From Clostridium gelidum (GTDB taxonomy: Bacteria; Bacillota; Clostridia; Clostridiales; Clostridiaceae): 64,000 bases of DNA. The notes below the pieces were generated by a model that searched no databases, was not told the origin of the DNA, and saw only the letters and a program-made list of their open reading frames with translations. The stretch covers positions 12,501-76,500 of the forward strand of contig NZ_AP024849.1 of NCBI RefSeq assembly GCF_019977655.1. Direction: 5' to 3'. Shown in pieces: positions 54,662-63,410 of the stretch (its first letter is position 1; each line of letters begins with the position of its first letter). The translations under genes and the position numbers were made by a program.

Positions 54662-55186
54662 ATGTTAAATTATTTAAGTAAGAGCATAATACCAATAATA
54701 TTTTTACTTATTATAACTTATGGCATGTTTAAAGGAAGAAAAGTGTATGAATGGTTTATAGAAGGTGCTAAAGAGGGATTAAAAGTAACTTTGAGAATAT
54801 TTCCGTATCTTTTAGCTATGATAATTGCAGTGCAAATATTCAAAGAAGCAAATTTAATGAATTTACTAAATAATTTCATAGCACCACTTGGAAATTTTAT
54901 AGGATTGCCTAAGGATCTTATACCATTATTAATCATAAAGCCTTTATCAGGAAGTGGAGCAATAGGAATGTTTACAGATATAATAAAAAGTTTTGGACCA
55001 GATACTAGAACTGGCCTTATAGCATCTGTTGTAATGGGAAGTACAGAAACTATATTTTATACAATCACAGTTTATTTTGGTGCAATAAAGGTCAAAAAAA
55101 TAAGACATACTTTATGGGCAGCTATTTTTGCAGATATGACAGCAATAATTATGGCTATTTTGATGGTAAATATTTTTCTTATTTAA
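54662..55186 (+). CDS. spmB: Spore maturation protein B
   Basis: A 174-residue membrane protein of the SpmB family, paired with spmA upstream. Motifs include YGMFKGRKVYEWFIEGAKEG, LRIFPYLLAMIIAV, LIIKPLSGSGAIGMFTDIIK and VMGSTETIFYTITVYFGAIKVKKIRHTL, with four or five hydrophobic segments. It acts with SpmA in spore core dehydration and heat resistance. The 81-nt gap includes a GGGGGAATAATATT ribosome site but no terminator, so the two genes are likely co-transcribed in the mother cell or forespore. Confidence 0.93.
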   Translation: MLNYLSKSIIPIIFLLIITYGMFKGRKVYEWFIEGAKEGLKVTLRIFPYLLAMIIAVQIFKEANLMNLLNNFIAPLGNFIGLPKDLIPLLIIKPLSGSGAIGMFTDIIKSFGPDTRTGLIASVVMGSTETIFYTITVYFGAIKVKKIRHTLWAAIFADMTAIIMAILMVNIFLI

Positions 55187-55321
55187 GGCACATTAAAAGA
55201 CGAAGTATAAGAGTATCTTTAGTGTATGAATTTGTCTTATATGATTAAGTACCTTTATTAGTATAGATTTTTGGAGTATTATATTTAAAGAAAACATTGT
55301 AGGAAGAAAGAGGTTGGAGTT

Positions 55322-56566
55322 ATGAATAATGATGAGTATATAAAAAATAGAAGTAGATTTATGGATGTAATAGAAGACAATTCAATAGTAATATTATTTG
55401 CAGGGAAGCCATGTAAGAAAACAGGGGATGAACTATATCAATTTACTCCAAATAGAAATTTTTATTATTTAACAGGGGTTCAAGAAGAAGAACATATAGT
55501 AGTATTATCAAAATTTAAAGATATTGCACATGAAAAGTTATTTTTAAAGGATTTCGATTTAGATAAGGAAATGTGGAATGGAAAGACTTTAAGAGACAGT
55601 GAAGGAAAAGAGATATCTGGAATTGAAGATGTAGTATACATGAAGGATTTCAATTTTTATATAAATAAATTGATTAATGGCTCAGAAGAAATAAATTTAT
55701 ATTTAGATTTAAATAGAGAAGCTATTGATGAAGCAGATTCTATAGCTAATACTTTTGCAAATGAAATTAAAAATAAATATCCACAAGTTATAATTAAGAA
55801 TCTTTCAAGTAAGATTGCGCCACTTAGAATGGTTAAATCTGAACAAGAAATAGTAGAAATGCAAAAAGCTATAGAAATAACAATTGATGGAGTAAAATCT
55901 TTAATGAATAATGCAAAAGTTGGAATGAAGGAATATGAACTTGAAGCATATTTTGATTTTGAATGTAAGATTAAAGGAGTTAAGGACTTCGCTTTTGCAA
56001 CAATAGCAGCGGCAGGTAAGAATGCAACTATACTTCATTATGTAGAAAATAATAGTGAATTAAAAGATGGAGACTTAATTCTTTTTGATTTAGGAGCCCA
56101 ATGGAACTTATATAATGCAGATATAACAAGGGTATTTCCTGTTAATGGTAAGTTTACACATAGACAAAAAGAAGTTTATGAAGCAGTTCTTAGAGTAAAT
56201 AAAGCGGTTATTAAAAAAATAAAACCAGGAGTTGATTGTAAGGAACTTAATACATGGTCTAGAGATTTAATAGCTGAAGAATGTATTAAATTAGGTATTA
56301 TAAAAGAAAAGGAAGAAGTTAGTAAATACTATTGGCACAGTATAGGACATAGTTTAGGATTAGATACGCATGATTTAGGAATGCAAGGAAGAGAATTTGA
56401 ATTTAAAGAAGGAATGGTATTTACAGTAGAGCCTGGAATATATATAAGTGAAGAAAGCATTGGAATAAGAATTGAAGATGATGTTTTAGTTACTAAAGAT
56501 GGCTGCATAGTTCTAACAAAGAATATGATTAAAGAAATTAGTGAGATTGAAGAATTTATGAAGTAA
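55322..56566 (+). CDS. pepP: Xaa-Pro aminopeptidase (M24B)
   Basis: A 414-residue aminopeptidase P. The N-terminal domain (FTPNRNFYYLTGVQEEEHIVVLS) belongs to the creatinase/AMP-N type. The C-terminal pita-bread domain has the five metal ligands: LFDLGAQWNLYNADITRVFP (two Asp, ~250-262), SIGHSLGLDTHD (His, ~341), FTVEPGIYI (Glu, ~371) and GIRIEDDVLVT (Glu, ~386). It removes N-terminal residues that precede proline. It starts behind AGGAAGAAAGAGGTTGGAGTT, 135 nt after spmB, and is probably a separate unit. Confidence 0.94.
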   Translation: MNNDEYIKNRSRFMDVIEDNSIVILFAGKPCKKTGDELYQFTPNRNFYYLTGVQEEEHIVVLSKFKDIAHEKLFLKDFDLDKEMWNGKTLRDSEGKEISGIEDVVYMKDFNFYINKLINGSEEINLYLDLNREAIDEADSIANTFANEIKNKYPQVIIKNLSSKIAPLRMVKSEQEIVEMQKAIEITIDGVKSLMNNAKVGMKEYELEAYFDFECKIKGVKDFAFATIAAAGKNATILHYVENNSELKDGDLILFDLGAQWNLYNADITRVFPVNGKFTHRQKEVYEAVLRVNKAVIKKIKPGVDCKELNTWSRDLIAEECIKLGIIKEKEEVSKYYWHSIGHSLGLDTHDLGMQGREFEFKEGMVFTVEPGIYISEESIGIRIEDDVLVTKDGCIVLTKNMIKEISEIEEFMK

Positions 56567-56587
56567 TTACATCTTAATTCACGGTTG

Positions 56588-56630
56588 AATAATTAAAGGC
56601 TGCTTTTGCGACAGCCTCTTTTAATTATTT
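56588..56630. terminator. Terminator after pepP
   Basis: AATTAAAGGCTG / CAGCCTCTTTTAATT with a small bulge, flanked by A/T runs, between convergent pepP and the membrane protein gene. Confidence 0.7.
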
Positions 56631-56641
56631 TTATTTATTAT

Positions 56642-57244
56642 TTATTTCAAGTCACTAAGTTCCAGCCGTTTTTGTTCATTATTAACATTTACATAACAAA
56701 CTATATTTTGTATTTCAGTTAATTTTGCATTGCTATTTAATAATTCTTGTTTAATATAATTCTTTTTCCAAATACAATCTTTTGTAACAGTTTTATTTGG
56801 AGGAATTACTGAATCAAGAAGGAATATATGCTGATCATAAACACTACCTGGCTGTATGTATTTATCTGTAAATAATATATGAAATGAAATTTTTGATATT
56901 TCAATATTTGTATTATTCTTAATTTGAAATTCACTATAATAATAATTGTTATCATCAAAAAAAGTTTTTTCTGTTATAACAATTGGATCTTCACTAGGTC
57001 CACTTATTATTTTTGGTTCTAATTGATTATCATTATCCTTGCTCATAACATCCTTTGAATTCTCATAATAGTAATATCCCAAAGATATCCCCATAGAAAA
57101 AATAATAACAAAAATGGCTGTTGATATAATTGATATTATTTTTAGTTTTCTAGCACTTTTTATTACTGCTATTAGTAGAAAAATACATGAAATTATTATA
57201 CCAATAGCGCCTATAGCAAACATTATTTCATAAGCTTGAAACAT
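56642..57244 (-). CDS. Two-helix membrane protein with extracytoplasmic beta domain, unknown function
   Basis: A 200-residue protein. Two hydrophobic helices near the N-terminus (~6-28 and ~36-58) are followed by an acidic linker (KDVMSKDNDNQLEPK). A C-terminal domain of ~120 residues then alternates strands (YYYSEFQIKNNTNIEISKISFHILF). The pattern (KNNTNI-EISKI, PPNKTVTK) is like the FxLYD or SLAP-type beta-sandwich domains placed outside the membrane. I do not recognise a specific family. The ribosome site GGGGAGATAAT supports the start. Confidence 0.6.
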   Translation of the reverse strand: MFQAYEIMFAIGAIGIIISCIFLLIAVIKSARKLKIISIISTAIFVIIFSMGISLGYYYYENSKDVMSKDNDNQLEPKIISGPSEDPIVITEKTFFDDNNYYYSEFQIKNNTNIEISKISFHILFTDKYIQPGSVYDQHIFLLDSVIPPNKTVTKDCIWKKNYIKQELLNSNAKLTEIQNIVCYVNVNNEQKRLELSDLK

Positions 57245-57588
57245 ATTATATTATCTCCCCTATCCAGTAGTTTTATAAAATAAAACTACTTTTTAATTAA
57301 TATAAGTATATCACAATACTTATATTTTGTAGTAAATATCTTGTAAAACACGCCATAAAGGATTAGAAGGTTTATGGATTCTCAGTAGAATATGTATCAA
57401 TAATTTATTAAAAAATTTTCATAAATTTATCTGTTTTTCACAATATATCTGAATAAATAAGATTAATATGATAAATTAAAAGAATCAATTGAGCATTAAT
57501 TTTATTAATGTTGGGTTTAAAAACATTTCTATAAGTGGTACAATATAGAAAGAAAATGGTATAATATGTAAAATAATTACATGTAAAT
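57245..57588. other. Divergent spacer before the cell-wall-binding gene
   Basis: A/T-rich spacer. An AGTAGTTTTA / TAAAACTACT hairpin with a following T-run lies at about 57266-57293. Near its end are two -10-like boxes in a repeated setting (GTGGTACAAT near 57536, ATGGTATAAT with TATAAT at 57560-57565). The second is probably the -10 of the downstream gene (extended TG type). Confidence 0.45.
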
Positions 57589-57624
57589 TTGAGATTAATA
57601 ATTAATTATAAAATTTTAGGAGGA

Positions 57625-58029
57625 ATGAAAAAAATTATGTTTAAAAGAGCAAATAAAATTACATCTTTATTAGTGGTTATTGCTGCTGTTGTTTCAATAG
57701 TACCTTCAACTATTACTAATGCTTCAGAGAAAGTAGAACCTCCAGCTGTTATTGCTAATACTTCAAGACAATCAGGAACTTATTCTATTGGTTGGTCTAA
57801 ATTAGCTGATGGAGCTTGGAACTTCTACGATGCAACGGGTACTAAGATTACTGGCAACTGGGTTAACTTTGCTGGAGTTTGGTATTACCTTAAGGTTGAT
57901 GGCACTATGGCTATTGGATGGTATCAAATTTTAGGGAAGTGGTATTGCTTCAATCAATCAGGAGCTATGTTAAGTAACACAGTTATTGATGGTTATAAAT
58001 TAAATGCATCAGGAGCTTGGGTTGAATAG
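57625..58029 (+). CDS. Small secreted protein with choline-binding-type cell wall repeats
   Basis: A 134-residue protein starting at ATG 57625 or 57637; AGGAGG (57618-57623) is very close to the first, so the second is possible. It has a signal peptide (KITSLLVVIAAVVSIVPSTITNA, in overlapping parts) and about three and a half CW_binding-type repeats: GWSKLADGAWNFYDATGTKI, GNWVNFAGVWYYLKVDGTMA, IGWYQILGKWYCFNQSGAML and a final short unit. Such repeats bind teichoic acid choline or other wall polymers. There is no catalytic domain, so it is a bare wall-binding module. It is far shorter than usual repeat proteins. Confidence 0.82.
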   Translation: MKKIMFKRANKITSLLVVIAAVVSIVPSTITNASEKVEPPAVIANTSRQSGTYSIGWSKLADGAWNFYDATGTKITGNWVNFAGVWYYLKVDGTMAIGWYQILGKWYCFNQSGAMLSNTVIDGYKLNASGAWVE

Positions 58030-58227
58030 TGAATTTGAATTAAAAATAAGGTGATTGTTACCTACAATATATAAAGTATGTTGATTATATAATTTTGGAC
58101 AAATAACCATGTGAAGGAGATGAATATTTTTTTAAAATAATAATTGATTATATTAGCAAAATTAGTTACAATAATAGAATAGTAAAAAAAATTAAATGCA
58201 ATGAAAAGAAGAGTAATAAAAAAAGCA

Positions 58228-58470
58228 TTCTAAAAGAGAGTTAACATATGCTGAAAGTTAGCGTTTGCGAATTTTATGAAGATGGTCTTAGAGCATACTT
58301 TTTGAGCCAAGATTATTTGGTTAGGGAAGTACGGTAGCAACCGTTACATTGCAAGGTGATGATAGTCACCTATTGAGTTATTTATTGTGAAATAAGTAAA
58401 AACTAGAGTGGTAACGCGTATAATACGTCTCTATATAGGTTTAAATATACCTATATAGAGGCTTTTTTGT
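58228..58470 (+). promoter_or_regulatory. T-box riboswitch leader of metG (Met specifier)
   Basis: The leader has a Stem I start (AAAGAGAGTTAACATATGCTG), a specifier region with ATG (58282-58284), a T-box (CTAGAGTGGTAACGCG, 58403-58418) and a terminator: CTCTATATAGGT / ACCTATATAGAG with a TTTTTT run (58429-58468). Uncharged tRNA-Met would allow read-through. Region 58030-58227 before it is A/T-rich with no clear promoter. Confidence 0.87.
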
Positions 58471-58569
58471 TATAAATAATAAAAAAGATAATTTAATTTC
58501 AAATGTTAAAAATGCAATGGGGAATTTTAAATTGTTACTCATTGTTTAAAATAAGGAGGAACACAAATA

Positions 58570-60507
58570 ATGTGTACAGATTGTAAAAAAACATATTATA
58601 TTACTACACCAATTTATTATCCATCAACAAAACTTCATATAGGAAATACATATACTACTGTAGCTGCTGATGCATTAGCTAGATTTAAGAGATTAACAGG
58701 CTATGATGTAATGTTCTTAACAGGAACAGATGAACATGGTCAAAAAATCCAAAGAATAGCTGAAGAAAAGGCCATTACACCAAAGGAACATGTAGATGAA
58801 GTTGTTGCTGGAATTAAAGACCTTTGGAGCATGATGAATATAAGCTATGATAAGTTCATTAGAACTACTGATGATTATCATATTAAAGCAGTTCAAGATA
58901 TATTTAAGCAATTATATGATCAAGGAGATATATACAAGAGCTCTTATGAAGGGTGGTATTGTACACCTTGTGAATCATTTTGGACTGATACTCAATTAGA
59001 AAATGGAAACTGTCCTGATTGTGGAAGACCAGTTGAGAAATCAAAGGAAGAAGCTTATTTCTTTAAAATGAGCAAATATGCAGATAGATTAATAAAATAT
59101 ATTGAAGATAATCCAGAATTCATTCAACCAGAATCAAGAAAGAATGAAATGTTAAATAACTTCTTGAGACCAGGACTTCAAGATCTTTGTGTTTCAAGAA
59201 CTAGCTTTAATTGGGGAGTTCCAGTAACCTTTGATGAAAGTCATGTTGTCTATGTTTGGATTGATGCATTATCAAATTACATAACTGCTCTAGGATATGG
59301 TCAAGACAATAAAGAATTATATGAAAAATATTGGCCAGCAGATGTGCATTTAATAGGAAAAGATATTTTAAGATTCCATACTATTTATTGGCCAATTATG
59401 CTAATGGCTTTAGAGTTACCACTTCCAAAACAAGTATTTGGTCATGGATGGTTACTTGTTGATGGTGGGAAAATGTCAAAATCTAAAGGTAATGTAGTAG
59501 ATCCAGTTGTTCTTGTAAATGAATTTGGAGTAGATCCAGTAAGATATTATTTATTAAAAGAAATCCCATTTGGAGCAGATGGATTATTCAATAATGAAAT
59601 ATTTATAAAGAAGATAAATTCAGATCTTTGTAATGATTTAGGCAATCTTTTATCAAGAACTGTTGCAATGGTTGAAAAGTATTTTGATGGAGAAATGCCA
59701 GCACAATCTGAAAAAGAAGCTATTGATGATGAATTAATAGGTTTAGCATTAGCAGCACCAATTAAAGTTGAAGAATCAATAAACATATTAAATATACCGC
59801 AAGCTTTGGAACATGTTTTTGAATTAATAGGAAGAGCTAATAAGTATATAGATGAAACAACACCATGGATATTAGCTAAAGATGAAAGTAAAAAAGCTAG
59901 ACTTGGAACAGTTCTTTATAATTTAGCTGAAAGTCTTAGATTTGCATCAGTAATGATTTCATCATTCTTACCAGATACAGCTAAGAAGATTAATGTCCAA
60001 ATCAATACTTCAGAAATTTCATGGGATTCTCTAAAGGTATTTGATGGAACAAAAGCAGGAACAAAAGTAATCAAAACTGAAAACTTGTTCCCAAGAATAG
60101 ATGTTGATAAAAAACTTGAAGAATTAGAAGCTTTAAGGGTAGTATCTATTCCAACTAAGAGAGAAATAACACCTATAAAAGAAGAAGTGACAATTGATGA
60201 TTTTGAAAAGCTTGATTTAAGAGTGGTTAAAGTATTAGCTTGTGAACCAATAAAGGGAGCTAAAAAATTATTAAAACTAAAGGTAGATTTAGGTGGGGAA
60301 GAAAGACAAGTAGTCTCTGGAATAGCAAGTTACTATAAACCAGAAGAGTTAGTTGGGAAAAATGTAGTATTAGTTGCTAATTTAAAGCCAGTAACGCTTA
60401 GAGGAGAATTATCACAAGGAATGATTTTATGTGCTGCAACTGATGATGATAGTATATTAAAAGCAGTAGATCCAGGGGAACTTGAAACAGGTAGCATAGT
60501 AAGGTAA
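58570..60507 (+). CDS. metG: Methionyl-tRNA synthetase
   Basis: Charges elongator and initiator tRNA-Met. A 645-residue class I synthetase of the MetG1 type. HIGH-type motif YPSTKLHIGNTYTTV (~17-31), zinc-binding CTPCESFW...NCPDC (~130-150), KMSKSKGN (~300) and an anticodon-binding helical bundle (~350-520). A C-terminal tRNA-binding (EMAP/Arc1p-like) domain spans ~540-645 (DFEKLDLRVVKVLACEPI, VSGIASYY, LRGELSQGM). Length is typical for Firmicutes. Start behind AAGGAGGAACACAAATA. Expression is controlled by the upstream T-box. A copy of the structured repeated element follows the stop. Confidence 0.97.
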   Translation: MCTDCKKTYYITTPIYYPSTKLHIGNTYTTVAADALARFKRLTGYDVMFLTGTDEHGQKIQRIAEEKAITPKEHVDEVVAGIKDLWSMMNISYDKFIRTTDDYHIKAVQDIFKQLYDQGDIYKSSYEGWYCTPCESFWTDTQLENGNCPDCGRPVEKSKEEAYFFKMSKYADRLIKYIEDNPEFIQPESRKNEMLNNFLRPGLQDLCVSRTSFNWGVPVTFDESHVVYVWIDALSNYITALGYGQDNKELYEKYWPADVHLIGKDILRFHTIYWPIMLMALELPLPKQVFGHGWLLVDGGKMSKSKGNVVDPVVLVNEFGVDPVRYYLLKEIPFGADGLFNNEIFIKKINSDLCNDLGNLLSRTVAMVEKYFDGEMPAQSEKEAIDDELIGLALAAPIKVEESINILNIPQALEHVFELIGRANKYIDETTPWILAKDESKKARLGTVLYNLAESLRFASVMISSFLPDTAKKINVQINTSEISWDSLKVFDGTKAGTKVIKTENLFPRIDVDKKLEELEALRVVSIPTKREITPIKEEVTIDDFEKLDLRVVKVLACEPIKGAKKLLKLKVDLGGEERQVVSGIASYYKPEELVGKNVVLVANLKPVTLRGELSQGMILCAATDDDSILKAVDPGELETGSIVR

Positions 60508-60514
60508 GCAGATA

Positions 60515-60640
60515 AGTGAAAGTCCAAATCTATGATTTGATTCCTTGAACTTAGTTAACTCATTTATGAGTTAACATCATATGAAAATGATTTAGTGTGA
60601 ATCGCTTACTCATCTGACGTTAGGAAGAGGAGTTTCATAT
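60515..60640 (+). repeat. Structured repeated element, copy 2 (after metG)
   Basis: Starting a few nt after the metG stop, this 126-nt element shares with copy 1 (53579) the segments CCAAATCTATGATTTG and GTGTGAATCGCTTAC. Here they are separated by about 55 nt that include a perfect 10-bp hairpin (GTTAACTCAT / ATGAGTTAAC, 60554-60575). The ends TGAAA / TTTCA can pair to close the structure. It lies before the metG terminator, so it is transcribed. Confidence 0.6.
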
Positions 60641-60657
60641 ATAAGGAATATTACAGA

Positions 60658-60704
60658 AAATAACAGGTCAATGCACTAAGTGTATTGATTTGTTATTTTT
60701 TTTA
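60658..60704 (+). terminator. Terminator after metG
   Basis: AATAACAGGTCAATGCAC pairs with GTGTATTGATTTGTTATT (G-U allowed), followed by a run of eight T. Confidence 0.85.
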
Positions 60705-60710
60705 ATATGC

Positions 60711-60752
60711 ATAAAAAAATAGAACGTCTCACTTAGGGGGGTGAGGCGTTCT
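60711..60752 (-). terminator. Terminator of the GntR gene (minus strand)
   Basis: AGAACGTCTCAC pairs with GTGAGGCGTTCT. On the minus strand the stem is followed by a T-run (complement of 60713-60719). The stretch 60753-60976 between it and the GntR stop is A/T-rich with nothing further seen. Confidence 0.75.
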
Positions 60753-60976
60753 TTAACCATATAAATTAGTGGTTAAAAGGGGTAAATAATAATGCTTTAA
60801 CTACTTTACAATTCAAATTTTACGCTATTAATATGTCAATTGGGTGTCAAATATATTGAGAAATAATTAAAAATATACTTTATAAATAGGAGAATATTAA
60901 TATTTTAAGAAACTAATTAAATAAAGGGTACATGACCAATTACAATAGATAGTATTTTATTAGGTGTAACTAAATT

Positions 60977-61717
60977 CTAAATAGACTTCATTGGATTAAA
61001 TTTAATAGAGCTAGATTTTATGGGTAAATAATGCTTGTTAGAGGTAATCGGAAATTCATTTTCATTATATATAGTTTCTTGTATTAAGTGGAATTGATTC
61101 TCATCTGAAATAGGATAAGTTTTGGCTGCAAAGTTTCCAGCTGTTGAATATTTTATTTCTACTAATATGTTAGTAGATATTTTATAAAGATCTCTTTCTA
61201 AGAATTCTAAAAATTGATCTTGATTATTTAAATCTATATTAAGATTTGAAATAGTTTCAATTGGTAACAAGGTAAATGTATAAGCTATAGTTTTACCTTT
61301 AGACCTGTACCATCTATCTACTAACACAACAACAGCAGTTTTCTTTACTAAAATTTGATTGAAATAATCTGTTGATGGCTCTATACGTAATTTAAGTTCT
61401 ACATCATCAATTGTATCATTCATACACTTATATATAGGGTGTCCTATAGTTTCTAATCCAATGTCGTTATTGGGTTTCAATTTCACTATAAAATTGCCTT
61501 TGCCTCGAATGTTATTTACTAGTCCATCATCTTGTAATAATGAAAGTGCTTGCCTTAAGGTTGTTCTGCTAACACCAATTAATTTAGATAGTTCAGGTTC
61601 TGATGGTAATCTACTTCCCTCAGGAAAAGTACCTTCATTTATCATTTTAAAAAGTTTATTATATACACTTACATATCTTAATTCCTTTTGTTTATCTATT
61701 ATATTAAATTCATTCAT
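60977..61717 (-). CDS. GntR-family regulator with UTRA domain
   Basis: A 246-residue regulator of the GntR/HutC type. The winged-helix domain (~8-75) has YNKLFKMINEGTFPEGSRLP, SEPELSKLIGVSRTTLRQAL and LVNNIRGKGNFIV. The UTRA ligand domain (~95-240) has VDRWYRSKGKTIAYTFTLLP and the ending EFPITSNKHYLPI. The ATG at 61717 has AGAAGGGTG upstream; a longer frame to 61759 is not favoured. It is divergent from udp-cdd-deoB, and TAGACAAG half-sites lie in both promoters, so it probably represses nucleoside salvage and itself. The effector is unknown; a nucleoside or sugar phosphate is likely. Confidence 0.88.
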   Translation of the reverse strand: MNEFNIIDKQKELRYVSVYNKLFKMINEGTFPEGSRLPSEPELSKLIGVSRTTLRQALSLLQDDGLVNNIRGKGNFIVKLKPNNDIGLETIGHPIYKCMNDTIDDVELKLRIEPSTDYFNQILVKKTAVVVLVDRWYRSKGKTIAYTFTLLPIETISNLNIDLNNQDQFLEFLERDLYKISTNILVEIKYSTAGNFAAKTYPISDENQFHLIQETIYNENEFPITSNKHYLPIKSSSIKFNPMKSI

Positions 61718-61745
61718 AAAAATATCACCCTTCTGTAGAATATAA

Positions 61746-61761
61746 ACTTGTTTAGACAAGT
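61746..61761. promoter_or_regulatory. Candidate GntR operator (autoregulatory)
   Basis: ACTTGTTTAGACAAGT is a 16-nt near-perfect palindrome (ACTTGT / ACAAGT arms) 29 nt upstream of the GntR start. It fits the size and symmetry of HutC-type operators. Confidence 0.6.
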
Positions 61762-61959
61762 AGACTGATTAAATTATAGTTTTCAATTAAATATATTGAT
61801 TATATTGGGTATAACTTCAATTATTAAATATAAACAATTAAATTATTATGAATAATGCGTAAGTATTAATGAAGCACCATGTTGTCTAGCTTGATATTTA
61901 TATTTTACCATAGATTGAAGCAAAATAATAACTATAAAGTATAAAAAGTTTTAAACTAC

Positions 61960-61988
61960 TTGACATGGAACAATAGACATGTTATTCT
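61960..61988 (+). promoter_or_regulatory. Promoter of udp-cdd-deoB
   Basis: TTGACA at 61960-61965 and TATTCT at 61983-61988 with a 17-bp spacer. Candidate GntR half-sites lie directly downstream. Confidence 0.65.
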
Positions 61989-61994
61989 CTAGGA

Positions 61995-62026
61995 GTAGAC
62001 AAATATACAAGTTGATAGACAAGCTT
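61995..62026. promoter_or_regulatory. Candidate GntR operators at the udp promoter
   Basis: TAGACAAAT (61996-62004), ACAAGT (62007-62012) and TAGACAAGC (62016-62024) repeat the half-site of the palindrome at 61746, right after the -10 element. A bound repressor here would block transcription start or escape. Confidence 0.5.
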
Positions 62027-62108
62027 GAAAGATGTTTATTTTTTTTATGATACGATTGTAATCGTATTCTGAAACTAGTTTATATAAAAAATAAATGGAG
62101 GGATAAAT

Positions 62109-62891
62109 ATGAATTATTCACAGGATTCGGGTAAGCAATATCATATTAATGTTGGAGAGGGAGACGTAGGAAAGTACGTTATAATGCCAGGTGATCCAAA
62201 GAGGTGTGAGAAGATAGCTACATACTTTGATAATCCAAAGTTAATTGCAGATAATAGAGAGTATGTTACTTATACTGGTTTTTTAGATGATGTAAAAGTA
62301 AGTGTTACATCAACGGGAATAGGTGGACCATCAGCATCTATAGCATTAGAGGAATTGGTAAGATGCGGTGCTGACACTTTTGTTAGAGTAGGTACATGCG
62401 GAGGAATGGATATAAATGTTAAAGGCGGAGATATGGTTATAGCCACTGGAGCAATTAGAATGGAAGGTACTAGTAAGGAATATGCACCAATTGAATTCCC
62501 TGCTGTTGCGAATCTTGATGTTATTAATTCATTAGTGCAAGCGTCTAAAGATTTAGACAAGATATATCATGTTGGAGTTGTTCAATGCAAAGATTCATTC
62601 TATGGACAACATTCTCCAGAAACAAAGCCAGTGGGTTATGAATTAATAAACAAATGGAATGCTTGGTTAAAATGTGGATGCCTTGCATCTGAAATGGAGT
62701 CAGCAGCTTTATTCGTAGTAGGAAGTTATTTAAAAGTAAGAGTAGGTTCAGTATTTTTAACAGTTGCTAACCAAGAACGTGAAAATGCAGGATTAGAAAA
62801 CATACAAGTACATGATACAGAAGCAGCAATAGAAGTAGCAATAGAATCAATTAGAAATTTAATAAAAGCTGATAAAGAAAAGATGATTTAA
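62109..62891 (+). CDS. udp: Uridine phosphorylase
   Basis: Splits uridine into uracil and ribose-1-phosphate. The 260-residue protein is a nucleoside phosphorylase type I: VIMPGDPKRCEKIA (phosphate Arg, ~30), TSTGIGGPSASIALEEL (~72), FVRVGTCGGMD (~95), the uridine-type GAIRMEGTSKEYAPIEFPA and KDSFYGQHSPE (~165), and the ribose-binding EMESAALF (~199). The QCKDSFYGQH segment favours uridine over purine nucleosides. Starts behind GGAGGGATAAAT. cdd follows after 33 nt. Confidence 0.9.
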   Translation: MNYSQDSGKQYHINVGEGDVGKYVIMPGDPKRCEKIATYFDNPKLIADNREYVTYTGFLDDVKVSVTSTGIGGPSASIALEELVRCGADTFVRVGTCGGMDINVKGGDMVIATGAIRMEGTSKEYAPIEFPAVANLDVINSLVQASKDLDKIYHVGVVQCKDSFYGQHSPETKPVGYELINKWNAWLKCGCLASEMESAALFVVGSYLKVRVGSVFLTVANQERENAGLENIQVHDTEAAIEVAIESIRNLIKADKEKMI

Positions 62892-62924
62892 TAGAAAATT
62901 AATTTATTTACAAGGAGGACAAAT

Positions 62925-63326
62925 ATGAAAGAATATCAAGATATTTTAGACAGAGCTTTTGAAGCAATGGAAAATGCATATGCACCTTATTCAAATTATC
63001 ATGTTGGTGCTTGTGTTTTAACTAAAGACAATAAATACTTTATGGGTGCAAATATTGAAAATGCATCTTATGGTTTAACAAATTGTGCTGAAAGAAATGC
63101 AATTTTTCAAGCTTATTCAAATGGATATCGTAAAAAGGATATAGAAGCAATAGCTATTGTAAGTGAAGGAAAAACATTAGCAACTCCTTGTGGAGCTTGT
63201 CGCCAAGTATTAGTAGAATTATTAGAAAAACATACTCCGATAGTATTATCTAATCATAAAATAGAAAAAGTTACGAATATACAAGATTTATTGCCAATGT
63301 CTTTTACAGAAGAAGATTTGAAATGA
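62925..63326 (+). CDS. cdd: Cytidine deaminase
   Basis: Converts cytidine or deoxycytidine to uridine or deoxyuridine, feeding the phosphorylase upstream. The 133-residue protein has the zinc-site motifs TNCAERNAIF (Cys and catalytic Glu, ~54-63) and TPCGACRQVL (two Cys, ~88-97), and the start YAPYSNYHVGACV. Length is normal for the homotetrameric form. It begins behind AAGGAGGACAAAT, 33 nt after udp. deoB follows after 84 nt. Confidence 0.96.
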   Translation: MKEYQDILDRAFEAMENAYAPYSNYHVGACVLTKDNKYFMGANIENASYGLTNCAERNAIFQAYSNGYRKKDIEAIAIVSEGKTLATPCGACRQVLVELLEKHTPIVLSNHKIEKVTNIQDLLPMSFTEEDLK

Positions 63327-63410
63327 TAATAAGCTTAACCTTTGGAGAACATATTATTTAATAGGTATGAGATTAGCTTTTAGGATTACTAATTTAGGAG
63401 GGATAAGATT

